38,890 nucleotides of DNA from Terriglobia bacterium (GTDB lineage Bacteria > Acidobacteriota > Terriglobia > Bryobacterales > Bryobacteraceae). The notes under the pieces are model-generated. The model searched no databases, was not told where the DNA came from, and saw only the letters and a list, made by a program, of their open reading frames with translations. Positions 32,581 through 38,890 of this stretch are shown here, in pieces. The DNA lies in NCBI GenBank assembly GCA_020073265.1, contig JAIQFN010000056.1, positions 1 to 38,890 of the forward strand, in the 5' to 3' direction. Each line of letters starts with the position of its first letter. The first letter of the stretch is position 1. A program made the translations under genes and the position numbers.

Positions 32581-33681
32581 TCAAGGCTCCTTGCGCCAGG
32601 CCTGCTGCAGCTTTTCGGCGAACATCGTGGTGGGCTGCGGCCCAGGACCGTTCTCGTGGGGAGTAGGCGGTGGCGCGGCCGGCGTGGGTTGCGCGGGTAG
32701 CGCGGCTTCGACGGCCGGCTGCTCGTCCAGATACCTGGCCTTCTTCAGGACGGCGCGGTCGAGCGAAGAGCTATAGGCGGTCCAACAGCCGTCCACGTGC
32801 TGGTCGTCGGCGACCAGCTTGCGCATGCACTCCATCTTCGAGTCGAGATTGTCGAGATGATGCAGCAGCAATGCTTCGGGAAAGAGCGGCACCTTGGGCG
32901 AGCCGAATTCGAGTTCGCCATGGTGGCTGACGATCAGGTGTTCGACCAGTATCCGCAGCTTAGGCGGGAAATCGGGGAAGCGATCGAGCTTCTGGTACAG
33001 CAGGCGCAGGCCGATGACGATGTGGCCCAGCAGTTGCCCTTCGGCGCTGTAGCCGAAGCTGCGATCGTAAGTCAGCTCGGCCACCTTGCCGATGTCGTGC
33101 AGGATGGCGCCGGTGAGCAGCAGATCCGAATCGACGTAGTTGTAGTGCGCGGCCATCATGCGGCACAGATGACAGACCGAGAGCACGTGCTCGATCAGGC
33201 CGCCGAGGTAGGCGTGGTGCACGTGCTTGGCCGCGGGCGCGGTGCGGTACATTTTCGCGAACGGCTCGTCGTTCAGAAACGCGTCCAGCAGAGCGCGCAA
33301 GTGGGGGTTCGCGATGCCGGCCACGATTTCGCGCAACTCGGCGAACATCTCCAGCGAGTCGCGGCTGGAGACCGGGAAATAGTCCGAAAAATCGACGTCC
33401 GCATCCAGCACGCGCGTGAGCTTGTGGATGGTGAGCTGGGGGCGGTTCTGAAAAATCTGCAGCAGTCCTTTGACCTTGATGAAGTCGTCGCGATCGAAGG
33501 TGTCGATGATCTCGGCGACGTTGTCCCACATCTTGGCGTCCACTTCGCCGGTGCGGTCGCCGAGCTGCAACGAAAGGTAGGGGTCGCCGGATTTCTTTTG
33601 ACGCACATCCTTGACGCGAACAAGGAAAGTGGTTGTGAACAGTTGGTTCGGCTTCAGATCGCGGACGTAAGGAGTCTTCAT
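32581..33681 (-). CDS. 3'-5' exoribonuclease YhaM-like (OB fold + HD domain)
   Basis: 366 residues. An N-terminal OB-fold nucleic-acid-binding domain (about 5-95, KKSGDPYLSLQLGDRTGEVDAK) precedes an HD phosphohydrolase domain with HAYLGGLIEHVLSVC and GAILHDIGKV (His195-Asp196). This order is that of YhaM of Bacillus, a 3'-5' exonuclease. A Pro-rich C-terminal tail (about 320-345) is extra. Middle gene of a reverse operon between the SurA-like chaperone and BlaI regulator. Metal residues are intact. Confidence 0.9.
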   Translation of the reverse strand: MKTPYVRDLKPNQLFTTTFLVRVKDVRQKKSGDPYLSLQLGDRTGEVDAKMWDNVAEIIDTFDRDDFIKVKGLLQIFQNRPQLTIHKLTRVLDADVDFSDYFPVSSRDSLEMFAELREIVAGIANPHLRALLDAFLNDEPFAKMYRTAPAAKHVHHAYLGGLIEHVLSVCHLCRMMAAHYNYVDSDLLLTGAILHDIGKVAELTYDRSFGYSAEGQLLGHIVIGLRLLYQKLDRFPDFPPKLRILVEHLIVSHHGELEFGSPKVPLFPEALLLHHLDNLDSKMECMRKLVADDQHVDGCWTAYSSSLDRAVLKKARYLDEQPAVEAALPAQPTPAAPPPTPHENGPGPQPTTMFAEKLQQAWRKEP

Positions 33682-33684
33682 GAA

Positions 33685-34821
33685 TTACTGCGAGCTGCTG
33701 GTTCCACCGGTCGACGTTCCGGGAACCGGGACCATCCACAGCAGGCGCTTGCGGTGCGTCTGGTGGGCGACTTCGGCCTTGGTGACAGTCTCGGGCCTGA
33801 GCTGAAGCGGATCGGACCAGGCGGTGTCTTTGCCCGGCGCTGCGCCGCTGTCGACCCAATCGGCCTTGATCTGAAGGAAGGCTTCCTCGCGCAGCTTGGT
33901 GAGGTACTCGCGGACGGCCGGCCCCAGCCGAGGCTGGAACAGTTTGTCCATTACTTCGTTCTCGACTTCCGACAGCTCGGCCTGTCCGGCCTTCTGGTGT
34001 TCTTCGACGCGGAGGATGAGAAAACCGTTGGCGATGCGAATGGGGTCGGTCACGTAGCCTTTGGGCTGATCCCAGACCAGGTCTTCCTGATTCTTGTTGA
34101 GGTCGCCTTTCTTGAAAGGCGGAAGCTCACCCATGCTCTTGGCGGTGGAGGAGTCTGAATTGTCGCGGGCCATTTCAGCGAAGCGTTCACCGCGGCGGGC
34201 GCGCGCGACCAAGTCCTTGGCTTTCTTCTCGGCGGCCGCGACTCCGGCGGCGTCCTTGTTTTCGGTGGAAACGAGGATCTCGCGGAGGAACAGGCGCTCT
34301 TCGCGAACGAAATCGGACTTGTGATCGTTGTAGTACTTGACCACCTCTTCGTGCTTGATCGGAATCTTTTCGTTGACTTCCTGCCGGATCACGCGCTGGG
34401 TGAGCAGCGAATTCTTCATCTGATCGCGGAAGTCCTCGAACGACATGCCGCTCTTGTCCTTGATGTATTCGTGAAACTTGTCGGGGTCGGCGATGGCGGC
34501 ATCGGACTGGATGGAGGCGATGCGCTTGGAGACGTCGGAGTCGACGCTGATGTTGAGATCCTTGGCCTTCTGAACCAGCAGCAACTGATCGATGCGGTCG
34601 CGGAGCATGTCTTTCTGGCGGCCGGCCAAGGCTTGATCTAGGGCCGGGCCGGCGATTCCGTTCTCGCGAAGATCGCTGATGAGCTGCCTGCGGCTTTGCT
34701 CCAGGTCGCCGCGAGTGACGATGTCGCCGTTGCATTTGGCGACGATCTCTTCGACGGTCATGATGTCGGCGGCGAAGAGATATCCGGATGCGAGGAGCGC
34801 AATGGGGAGCCACGGTTTCAT
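33685..34821 (-). CDS. SurA-like periplasmic peptidyl-prolyl isomerase/chaperone
   Basis: 378 residues from ATG 34821. A signal peptide (PWLPIALLASGYLFA) is followed by an N-terminal SurA-type helical chaperone domain (VEEIVAKCNGDIVTRGDLEQ, DQLLLVQKAKDLNI) and a parvulin (PPIC) domain (EILVSTENKD, ARRGERFAEMARDNSDS, MGELPPFKKGDL). The canonical parvulin GGDLG is altered to MGELP, so isomerase activity may be weak. It folds outer-membrane proteins in the periplasm by family analogy. Short Ser/Thr-rich C-terminus. First gene of the reverse operon with the HD nuclease and BlaI-type repressor; no good ribosome site is seen. Confidence 0.9.
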   Translation of the reverse strand: MKPWLPIALLASGYLFAADIMTVEEIVAKCNGDIVTRGDLEQSRRQLISDLRENGIAGPALDQALAGRQKDMLRDRIDQLLLVQKAKDLNISVDSDVSKRIASIQSDAAIADPDKFHEYIKDKSGMSFEDFRDQMKNSLLTQRVIRQEVNEKIPIKHEEVVKYYNDHKSDFVREERLFLREILVSTENKDAAGVAAAEKKAKDLVARARRGERFAEMARDNSDSSTAKSMGELPPFKKGDLNKNQEDLVWDQPKGYVTDPIRIANGFLILRVEEHQKAGQAELSEVENEVMDKLFQPRLGPAVREYLTKLREEAFLQIKADWVDSGAAPGKDTAWSDPLQLRPETVTKAEVAHQTHRKRLLWMVPVPGTSTGGTSSSQ

Positions 34822-34839
34822 ATTTCTATTATGTATCAA

Positions 34840-34877
34840 CGCCGGCTGACAGCCGGCGGCAGCCAGGATTGGCTGCC
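34840..34877. repeat. double-hairpin dispersed repeat, second family
   Basis: Two adjacent hairpins in the 97-base space between divergent genes: CGCCGGC-TGACA-GCCGGCG (34840-34858, 7-bp stem) and GGCAGCCA-GGAT-TGGCTGCC (34858-34877, 8-bp stem). They share the two-hairpin layout of the 15935 and 37221 repeats but a different sequence, so this is a separate family. One copy in the window. Confidence 0.75.
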
Positions 34878-34918
34878 CCACGATAGACTTGAAGAAAGAG
34901 CACGAAAGAGTTTAGCCG

Positions 34919-37006
34919 ATGGCTACGCCTACCAGCATCGAGACTTCGGTTGTCACACCTTCGCGGGAAGATCTGATACGAGCTTATCGCGCGATGTATA
35001 TGGCCCGGCGGCTGGACGACCGGGAGATTCTGCTGAAGCGGCAGAACAAGATATTTTTTCAGATCAGCGGCGCGGGGCACGAGGCCGTGCAGGCGGCGGC
35101 GGGGCTGGTGTTCCGGCCGCGGCACGATTGGTTTTATCTCTATTACCGCGACCGGGCGCTGGCGTTGATGCTGGGGATGACGGCCGAGCAGATGCTGCTG
35201 GGCGCGGTGGGGGCGGCGGACGATCCGTCGTCGGGCGGGCGGCAGATGCCTTCGCACTGGGGATCGCCGGAGCTGCACCTGGTGTCGGGATCGTCGCCGA
35301 CCGGGACGCACTACCTGCAGTCGGTGGGCTGCGCGCAGGCGCATCGCTACTTGAATCCCGAGTCGGATGAAGTGACGCTCATCTGCAGCGGCGAAGGCGC
35401 CACCAGCGAGGGCGAGTTCTGGGAAGCCATGAACGCCGCGTGCCTGGAGAACCTGCCGCTGGTGTTCCTGGTGGAAGACAACGGCTACGCGATTTCGGTG
35501 CCGGTGGAAAAGCAGACCGCCGGAGGGAACGTCGCGCGATTGCTGGAAGGGTTCCCGAATCTCTTGCGCGTGGAAGTGGACGGCACGGATGTGATGGCGT
35601 CCTATCAGGCAGTGTCGGAAGCGGCGGCGCATGCGCGCGCGGGAAAAGGTCCGGCGCTGGTGCACGCGAAGGTGACGCGTCCTTATTCGCACTCGCTTTC
35701 CGACGACGAGAAACTGTACAAGACCAAGGCCGAGCGTCAGGCGGAAGAAGCGCGCGATCCGGTTCTGAAGTTTCCCGAGTGGCTGGTTTCGGAGGGAATA
35801 CTCGACCGGCACCGGTTGCAAGGGATCGTACACGAGGTGGACCAGGAGATCCAGGAAGCGACCGACCGGGTGTTGCGCGCGGCGCCGCCGGCGAAAGGGT
35901 CGGCGTTGCTGCACCTGTATTCGGAGAGCGTGGATCCGTGCGCGGCGGAGTTGGACGTCGAGCCTCGGTTCAGCGGCGATCCGCGCACCATGGTGGATGA
36001 GATCAACCTGACGCTGCACGAAGAGATGCAGCGCGATTCGCGGATCATCGTGTTCGGTGAGGACGTGGCGGATTGCAGCCGGGAGGGGAACCTGGCGGAG
36101 GTGAAGGGCAAGGGCGGCGTGTTCAAGGCCACGGCCGGGTTGCAGATCCAGTTCGGCTCCCAGCGCTGCTTCAACAGCCCGCTGGCGGAGGCGTCGATCG
36201 TCGGGCGTGCGATCGGGCTGGCGACGCGCGGGTTGCGGCCGGTTCCGGAAATCCAGTTCTTCGATTACATCTGGCCGGCGATGATGCAGATTCGAGATGA
36301 GCTGGCGACGCTGCGCTGGCGGTCGAACAACGGGTTCAGCGCGCCGGTTGTGGTGCGGGTGGCTATCGGCGGGTATTTGAACGGCGGCGCAATTTATCAC
36401 AGCCAGTGCGGCGAGGTGATTTTCACGCACATTCCAGGGCTGCGGGTGGTGATGCCGTCGAATGCGCTGGACGCTTGCGGGCTGCTGAGAACCGCGCTGC
36501 GGAGCGACGATCCGGTGATGTTTCTGGAGCACAAGCGGCTGTATCGCGAGCCGTACAATCGGTCGCAGCATCCGGGGCCGGAGTACACGATTCCGTTCGG
36601 CAAGGCCAAGGTGGTGAAGAGCGGGCGGAGCCTGACTGTGGTGACTTACGGCGCGCTGGTGCAGAAGACGCTGCAGGCGGCGCTGCAGGTGGAGCAGCGG
36701 TATCCGGACAAGAGCATCGAGGTGATCGATCTGCGGACGCTGGCTCCGTACGATTGGGAGGCGATCCGGGCGTCGGTGGAGAAGACCAGCCGCGTCATGA
36801 TTGCGCACGAGGACTGCCTGTCGTGGGGTTACGGCGCGGAGCTGGCGGCGCGTGTTGCGAACGAATTGTTCGAGCATCTGGATGCGCCCGTGGGGCGGGT
36901 GGCGGCGCTGGACACGTGGGTGGGATACAATCCGCAGCTCGAGTCCGAGATTCTGCCGCAAGTCGAGAATCTTGTCGCGGAAGCTGAGCGGCTTATTAGT
37001 TTCTAG
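34919..37006 (+). CDS. 2-oxoacid dehydrogenase E1, fused alpha and beta subunits
   Basis: 695-residue fusion of the E1 alpha and beta chains of a branched-chain 2-oxoacid or pyruvate dehydrogenase. The alpha half (1-330) has the thiamine-diphosphate motif [20 protein letters not shown] then VEDN, and [12 protein letters not shown]. The beta half (about 345-695) has [47 protein letters not shown] and [13 protein letters not shown]2 and E3 are not in the window, and the substrate (2-oxoisovalerate or pyruvate) is not resolved. An AAAGAG site stands 8 bases upstream of ATG 34919. The + strand here is markedly G-rich. Chain order matches the bacterial fused E1 form. Confidence 0.93.
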   Translation: MATPTSIETSVVTPSREDLIRAYRAMYMARRLDDREILLKRQNKIFFQISGAGHEAVQAAAGLVFRPRHDWFYLYYRDRALALMLGMTAEQMLLGAVGAADDPSSGGRQMPSHWGSPELHLVSGSSPTGTHYLQSVGCAQAHRYLNPESDEVTLICSGEGATSEGEFWEAMNAACLENLPLVFLVEDNGYAISVPVEKQTAGGNVARLLEGFPNLLRVEVDGTDVMASYQAVSEAAAHARAGKGPALVHAKVTRPYSHSLSDDEKLYKTKAERQAEEARDPVLKFPEWLVSEGILDRHRLQGIVHEVDQEIQEATDRVLRAAPPAKGSALLHLYSESVDPCAAELDVEPRFSGDPRTMVDEINLTLHEEMQRDSRIIVFGEDVADCSREGNLAEVKGKGGVFKATAGLQIQFGSQRCFNSPLAEASIVGRAIGLATRGLRPVPEIQFFDYIWPAMMQIRDELATLRWRSNNGFSAPVVVRVAIGGYLNGGAIYHSQCGEVIFTHIPGLRVVMPSNALDACGLLRTALRSDDPVMFLEHKRLYREPYNRSQHPGPEYTIPFGKAKVVKSGRSLTVVTYGALVQKTLQAALQVEQRYPDKSIEVIDLRTLAPYDWEAIRASVEKTSRVMIAHEDCLSWGYGAELAARVANELFEHLDAPVGRVAALDTWVGYNPQLESEILPQVENLVAEAERLISF

Positions 37007-37010
37007 TTTT

Positions 37011-37031
37011 CTCGTTTCTCGTTTCTCGTTT
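37011..37031. repeat. CTCGTTT heptamer tandem repeat
   Basis: Three perfect CTCGTTT units begin 4 bases after the E1 stop codon and are followed by CGAG. The run continues the base composition of a short T/C-rich patch, and GTTTTTTC with further T-runs follows (37060-37085). Possibly slippage at the gene end; a transcription terminator function is conceivable, though no hairpin precedes the T-runs. Confidence 0.75.
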
Positions 37032-37220
37032 CGAGTGTTCATTTGCGGGATTCGGTTTGTTTGGTAATTTTTGTTTTTTCTCCTTTTGTCGAGATTTCAC
37101 GACGGGCATCCATCAGAGTCAGGATACGCTTGTCGATTCGTTGGGAACGCTGCTGACATTCGGTAAGGCGTTGAAGAAGCGGGCGCGTACATTTTGTCGA
37201 GACTGGTGACTCGACGAACT

Positions 37221-37266
37221 GGCGTTCACACGAGTGTGAACGCGGCACGCTGAAGCGTGCGCCACC
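37221..37266. repeat. double-hairpin dispersed repeat, copy B
   Basis: Inverted partner of the repeat at 15935. The 10-bp stem GCGTTCACAC / GTGTGAACGC (37222-37243) is identical in both copies apart from loop orientation; the second stem is GCACGC-TGAA-GCGTGC (37245-37260), whose loop differs from copy A (TGAA here, ACTCGT-type there). It lies in the 265-base noncoding stretch 37007-37271, whose other content is the heptamer run and T-rich patch. Confidence 0.85.
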
Positions 37267-37271
37267 CACGG

Positions 37272-37775
37272 TTATTTGCGATGGGCGGTGGCTTCTATGT
37301 AGGTCTGGAAGGCGCCGGGTTTGTCGGGCGGGGAGATTTCGAACTTGAGGGCGATGGTGTCGGGTCCGGTTTTGCGGTAGGTGAGGCGGTAGCTGGCGCT
37401 GAGGAAGCGGACGCTCGCGCCGTCGGGCGAGGGTTCGACGGTGTAGTGGATGACGTGGTCTTCGGTGTCGAAGTAGATGGCGCGGAGCTGGGAGTCGGCG
37501 TCGTCTTTATAGACGATCATGAGGTCGGTGTGGGAGAAGGCGGGGCGGCCGTTGGCGGCGGGGTAGTCGGCGCGATTTTTCCGGACGATGATTTTGCCGT
37601 CCTGGTCGGGGAGGAAGGAGAAGCCGCCGCTGCCCTGGCCGGGCGAGCCGGAGCCTTGGCCGGTCCAATCGCCGATGAGGAAGGCGAGGGGGGCGAAGCG
37701 GTCGGGAGAGGCCGGTTGAGCGAATGCCGGGACGGCGGCGAGGACGAGCATCGCCGTGCAGGTCTTCAGGGCCAT
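37272..37775 (-). CDS. secreted lipocalin/nitrobindin-like beta-barrel protein
   Basis: 167 residues. A signal peptide (TAMLVLAAVPAFAQ) is followed by FLIGDWTGQGSG, the Trp/Gly start typical of DUF1579/THAP4-like small barrels, and alternating strands (KIIVRKNRADYP, LRAIYFDTEDHVIHYTVE, ALKFEISPP). Such barrels can bind haem or hydrophobic ligands, but no ligand residue can be assigned. Its ATG overlaps the end of the upstream RHH gene by 10 bases, so the pair is coupled. The product is probably periplasmic. Confidence 0.78.
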   Translation of the reverse strand: MALKTCTAMLVLAAVPAFAQPASPDRFAPLAFLIGDWTGQGSGSPGQGSGGFSFLPDQDGKIIVRKNRADYPAANGRPAFSHTDLMIVYKDDADSQLRAIYFDTEDHVIHYTVEPSPDGASVRFLSASYRLTYRKTGPDTIALKFEISPPDKPGAFQTYIEATAHRK

Positions 37776-37999
37776 TCGCCTTTCCTTACGGCTTCTTTGA
37801 GGATTTCTCTCGCCCTCTCGGAGACGTCGGTCTCGCCGCTGTCAAACTCGCCGAGTCCGGTGATGCATGGCCGTTTGTATCGGCTCGTGTAGGCGCGCAA
37901 GACTTCCTGGATGAGTTGGTCGACACTGCGGTCCTGAGCCTGCGCCATGGCGCGGAGCTTGAGAGCGGTATCGATGTCGAGATCGACTGTGATCTCCAT
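37766..37999 (-). CDS. ribbon-helix-helix antitoxin-like protein
   Basis: 77 residues. The N-terminal MEITVDLDIDTALKLRAMAQ strand-helix pattern and later SVDQLIQEVLRAY fit a ribbon-helix-helix fold; the C-terminal GLGEFDSGETDVSERAREIL is the tail seen in VapB/RHH antitoxins paired with PIN toxins. No PIN gene follows: the downstream gene is the lipocalin-like protein. It lies 32 bases after the nucleotidyltransferase gene on the same strand, so the pair could be an unusual toxin-antitoxin set or the antitoxin may be an orphan. Family moderately secure. Confidence 0.75.
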   Translation of the reverse strand: MEITVDLDIDTALKLRAMAQAQDRSVDQLIQEVLRAYTSRYKRPCITGLGEFDSGETDVSERAREILKEAVRKGEWP

Positions 38000-38031
38000 G
38001 GATATTGATTGTATCGCTCCGGCTGGCTAAG

Positions 38032-38520
38032 TCAGCCGATTTCTTTGAGGATCGCGGACGGCACGCGGGCCTCCAATTGAGGATTCGCTTCCAGGATCCT
38101 TGCGATGTCGAGCAGGTCTTTTCGCCGCTTAGTAGCGCGGCGCTCCGGATCTGAGGCGGCCCAGATTTTGCCTTGGAGTACGTCGTCGATCGATGCGACG
38201 GGCAGGCGCAGGCCCAGGACCTCTCGCTCGGAAGCGCGACTCACGAAATCGCCGTAGCGCGGATCGGTTTGGATCTGAATGCGCAGGTTGGAACCGGCGG
38301 AGGAAACATTCAGGCTATGAGTGAATTCCTCGACCTGGAAACTCTTTTGCATCAGCCTTCGGACCTGGCTGATCTGGTCGACGGCCACGGCGAGATCGAG
38401 GTCGAGGCTGACGAGCGGCTCGACGTAGGCGTTCACGGCCTGGCCCCCGATGACGCAGTAGCGGATGTCGTGCTCGCGGAGCAGTGCCAGGACCTCTTCG
38501 AGCAGGTTCGCTTTGTCCAT
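38032..38520 (-). CDS. minimal nucleotidyltransferase (MNT/AbiEii-like)
   Basis: 162 residues from ATG 38520 (an upstream ATG at 38553 adds 11). The motif VIGGQAVNAYVEPLVSLDLD has the nucleotidyltransferase GG followed 13 residues later by DLD; residues Gly25/Gly26 and Asp40/Asp42 by this start. The rest is alpha/beta with LRLPVASIDDVLQGK, as in toxins of the AbiEii/MNT group and in kanamycin-type transferases. It may nucleotidylate an RNA or protein and pairs with the RHH gene downstream. A purine-rich site (GGAAAG) is near the 38520 ATG and GAGAGAG near the 38553 ATG, so either could be used. Confidence 0.8.
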   Translation of the reverse strand: MDKANLLEEVLALLREHDIRYCVIGGQAVNAYVEPLVSLDLDLAVAVDQISQVRRLMQKSFQVEEFTHSLNVSSAGSNLRIQIQTDPRYGDFVSRASEREVLGLRLPVASIDDVLQGKIWAASDPERRATKRRKDLLDIARILEANPQLEARVPSAILKEIG

Positions 38521-38589
38521 AGTCACGGCTTTCCAGAACGATAGTGCCTTCATGGTCCGGCGTCTCTCTCAGGTTAGCGCAGATGACAA

Positions 38590-38692
38590 AAGCGAAAAGC
38601 CCCGTGATCGGTATGCCCCGGCCGGGGCTGTGAGGCTTAACTGGCGTGTTCGGGATGGGAACGGGTTGCGGTGGCCCCCTGAGCTGGGACAA
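38590..38692 (-). rRNA. rrf: 5S rRNA-like gene (possibly divergent or truncated)
   Basis: On the reverse strand the core CCGTTCCCATCCCGAACACG (38645-38664) followed by CCAGTTAAGCC is the loop B / helix III / loop C block of 5S rRNA, where GGAAGTTAAG is the usual form. The upstream CCCAGCTCAGGGGG matches the loop A / helix II entry. The 3' half is not a clean match: helix V would be GCCCCG...CGGGGC and is followed by TTTTCGCTTTT, which looks like a terminator. No good helix I pairing is found. Boundaries are approximate. Either a divergent real 5S or a damaged copy. Confidence 0.62.
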
Positions 38693-38890
38693 ATAGTTAA
38701 GACACAGTTCGCCGTTCGATGAAAACTGCTCGACCGGCAAGACGACATTACAGCATACTGGTGCCCGGCTGGTGAAGCGGAAGCGGGCACTGCTGGAGAG
38801 CAACTCGCCGAGGAATAGCCGGCTGGAAACTCATCGAGACGATGGGTGGGGGCGGCAGCCGTAGTCGCCCCCAAGCTTTGCCAGCAAGAG
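38693..38890. other. non-coding, hairpin-rich spacer at the window edge
   Basis: About 198 bases with no supported gene. Hairpins: GTGCCCG / CGGGCAC (38761-38790) and GGGGGCG / CGCCCCC (38848-38872). If the 5S call is right, this could be the 23S-5S spacer with processing stems, with the 23S rRNA lying just outside the window on the reverse strand. No 23S 3'-end sequence is recognised inside the window. Confidence 0.45.

Noticed and set aside
34829-37042. 737-residue reverse-strand open frame over the E1 gene
   Set aside because: Rich in His, Arg and Gln with no family signature; fully antisense to a well-supported enzyme. Long antisense frames are common in GC-rich coding DNA.
37039-37269. 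76-residue reverse open frame in the E1-lipocalin gap
   Set aside because: Its N-terminal third is simply the translated palindromic repeat (copy B); no homology recognised and no ribosome site. A remnant of a gene cannot be excluded, but there is no support.
38694-38860. Forward frame near the window end reading TGARLVKRKRALLESNS
   Set aside because: Short and without a start codon or family match; overlaps hairpins that better fit a spacer.
38569-38874. 101-residue reverse open frame across the 5S-like region
   Set aside because: Ser/Pro/Ala-rich shadow of the structured RNA region with no motif.
1-38890. CRISPR array, tRNA genes, prophage or integrase
   Set aside because: No regularly spaced direct repeats, no tRNA T-loop/anticodon arrangement and no phage or integrase proteins found by reading both strands.

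Overview
The window reads as a chromosomal segment of a GC-rich, free-living Gram-negative-type bacterium, most likely an Acidobacteriota member of the Bryobacterales/Solibacteraceae kind. This is inference from the gene mix (periplasmic PQQ alcohol dehydrogenase, secreted LmbE deacetylase beside a Na+ symporter, tandem GT-C membrane proteins, many lipoproteins, fused alpha/beta E1 dehydrogenase) and from two-hairpin palindromic repeats scattered between genes. No phage, plasmid, CRISPR array or intact insertion sequence is visible. Coding density is very high: neighbouring genes often overlap by a few bases and divergent starts can be only 18 to 32 bases apart.

Layout. 1-9.2 kb: the 3' part of a PQQ alcohol dehydrogenase with a lanthanide-type DxD pair; an Old Yellow Enzyme; a forward run coaD - aminotransferase - mannose-6-phosphate isomerase; a 52-residue zinc-ribbon microprotein; an SH3 lipoprotein; a reverse pair (zinc dehydrogenase, glutamine cyclotransferase); and threonine synthase. 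9.2-16 kb: an RRM RNA-binding protein, a second threonine-synthase-like enzyme, a monofunctional transglycosylase, and a reverse operon of two tandem GT-C-like membrane proteins plus a methyltransferase. 16-22.7 kb: glycolate oxidase subunits GlcE and GlcF, aroA followed by a small soluble histidine kinase, the soluble transhydrogenase SthA and an OmpA-type lipoprotein.

22.7-27.7 kb: an NtrC-type sigma-54 activator, its membrane kinase and a proline-rich lipoprotein form one reverse operon; a MITE-like palindromic element separates this from a patatin-like phospholipase. 27.7-32.2 kb: a secreted LmbE/PIG-L deacetylase, a 50-residue one-helix membrane microprotein and a sodium/solute symporter are joined by GTGA and ATGA overlaps. 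This three-gene unit is the best candidate for an undescribed system. 32.2-34.8 kb: a SurA-like chaperone, a YhaM-like HD exonuclease and a BlaI-type repressor (reverse). 34.9-38.9 kb: a fused 2-oxoacid dehydrogenase E1, a lipocalin-like secreted protein, an RHH antitoxin-like protein, a minimal nucleotidyltransferase, and a 5S-rRNA-like gene with structured upstream spacer at the edge.

Dispersed repeats: one double-hairpin family has two inverted copies (about 15.9 and 37.2 kb), a second family has one copy (34.8 kb), and the MITE-like element lies at 26.7 kb. Base composition of the + strand moves from C-rich (about 16-29 kb) to G-rich (about 34-38 kb) regardless of gene direction.
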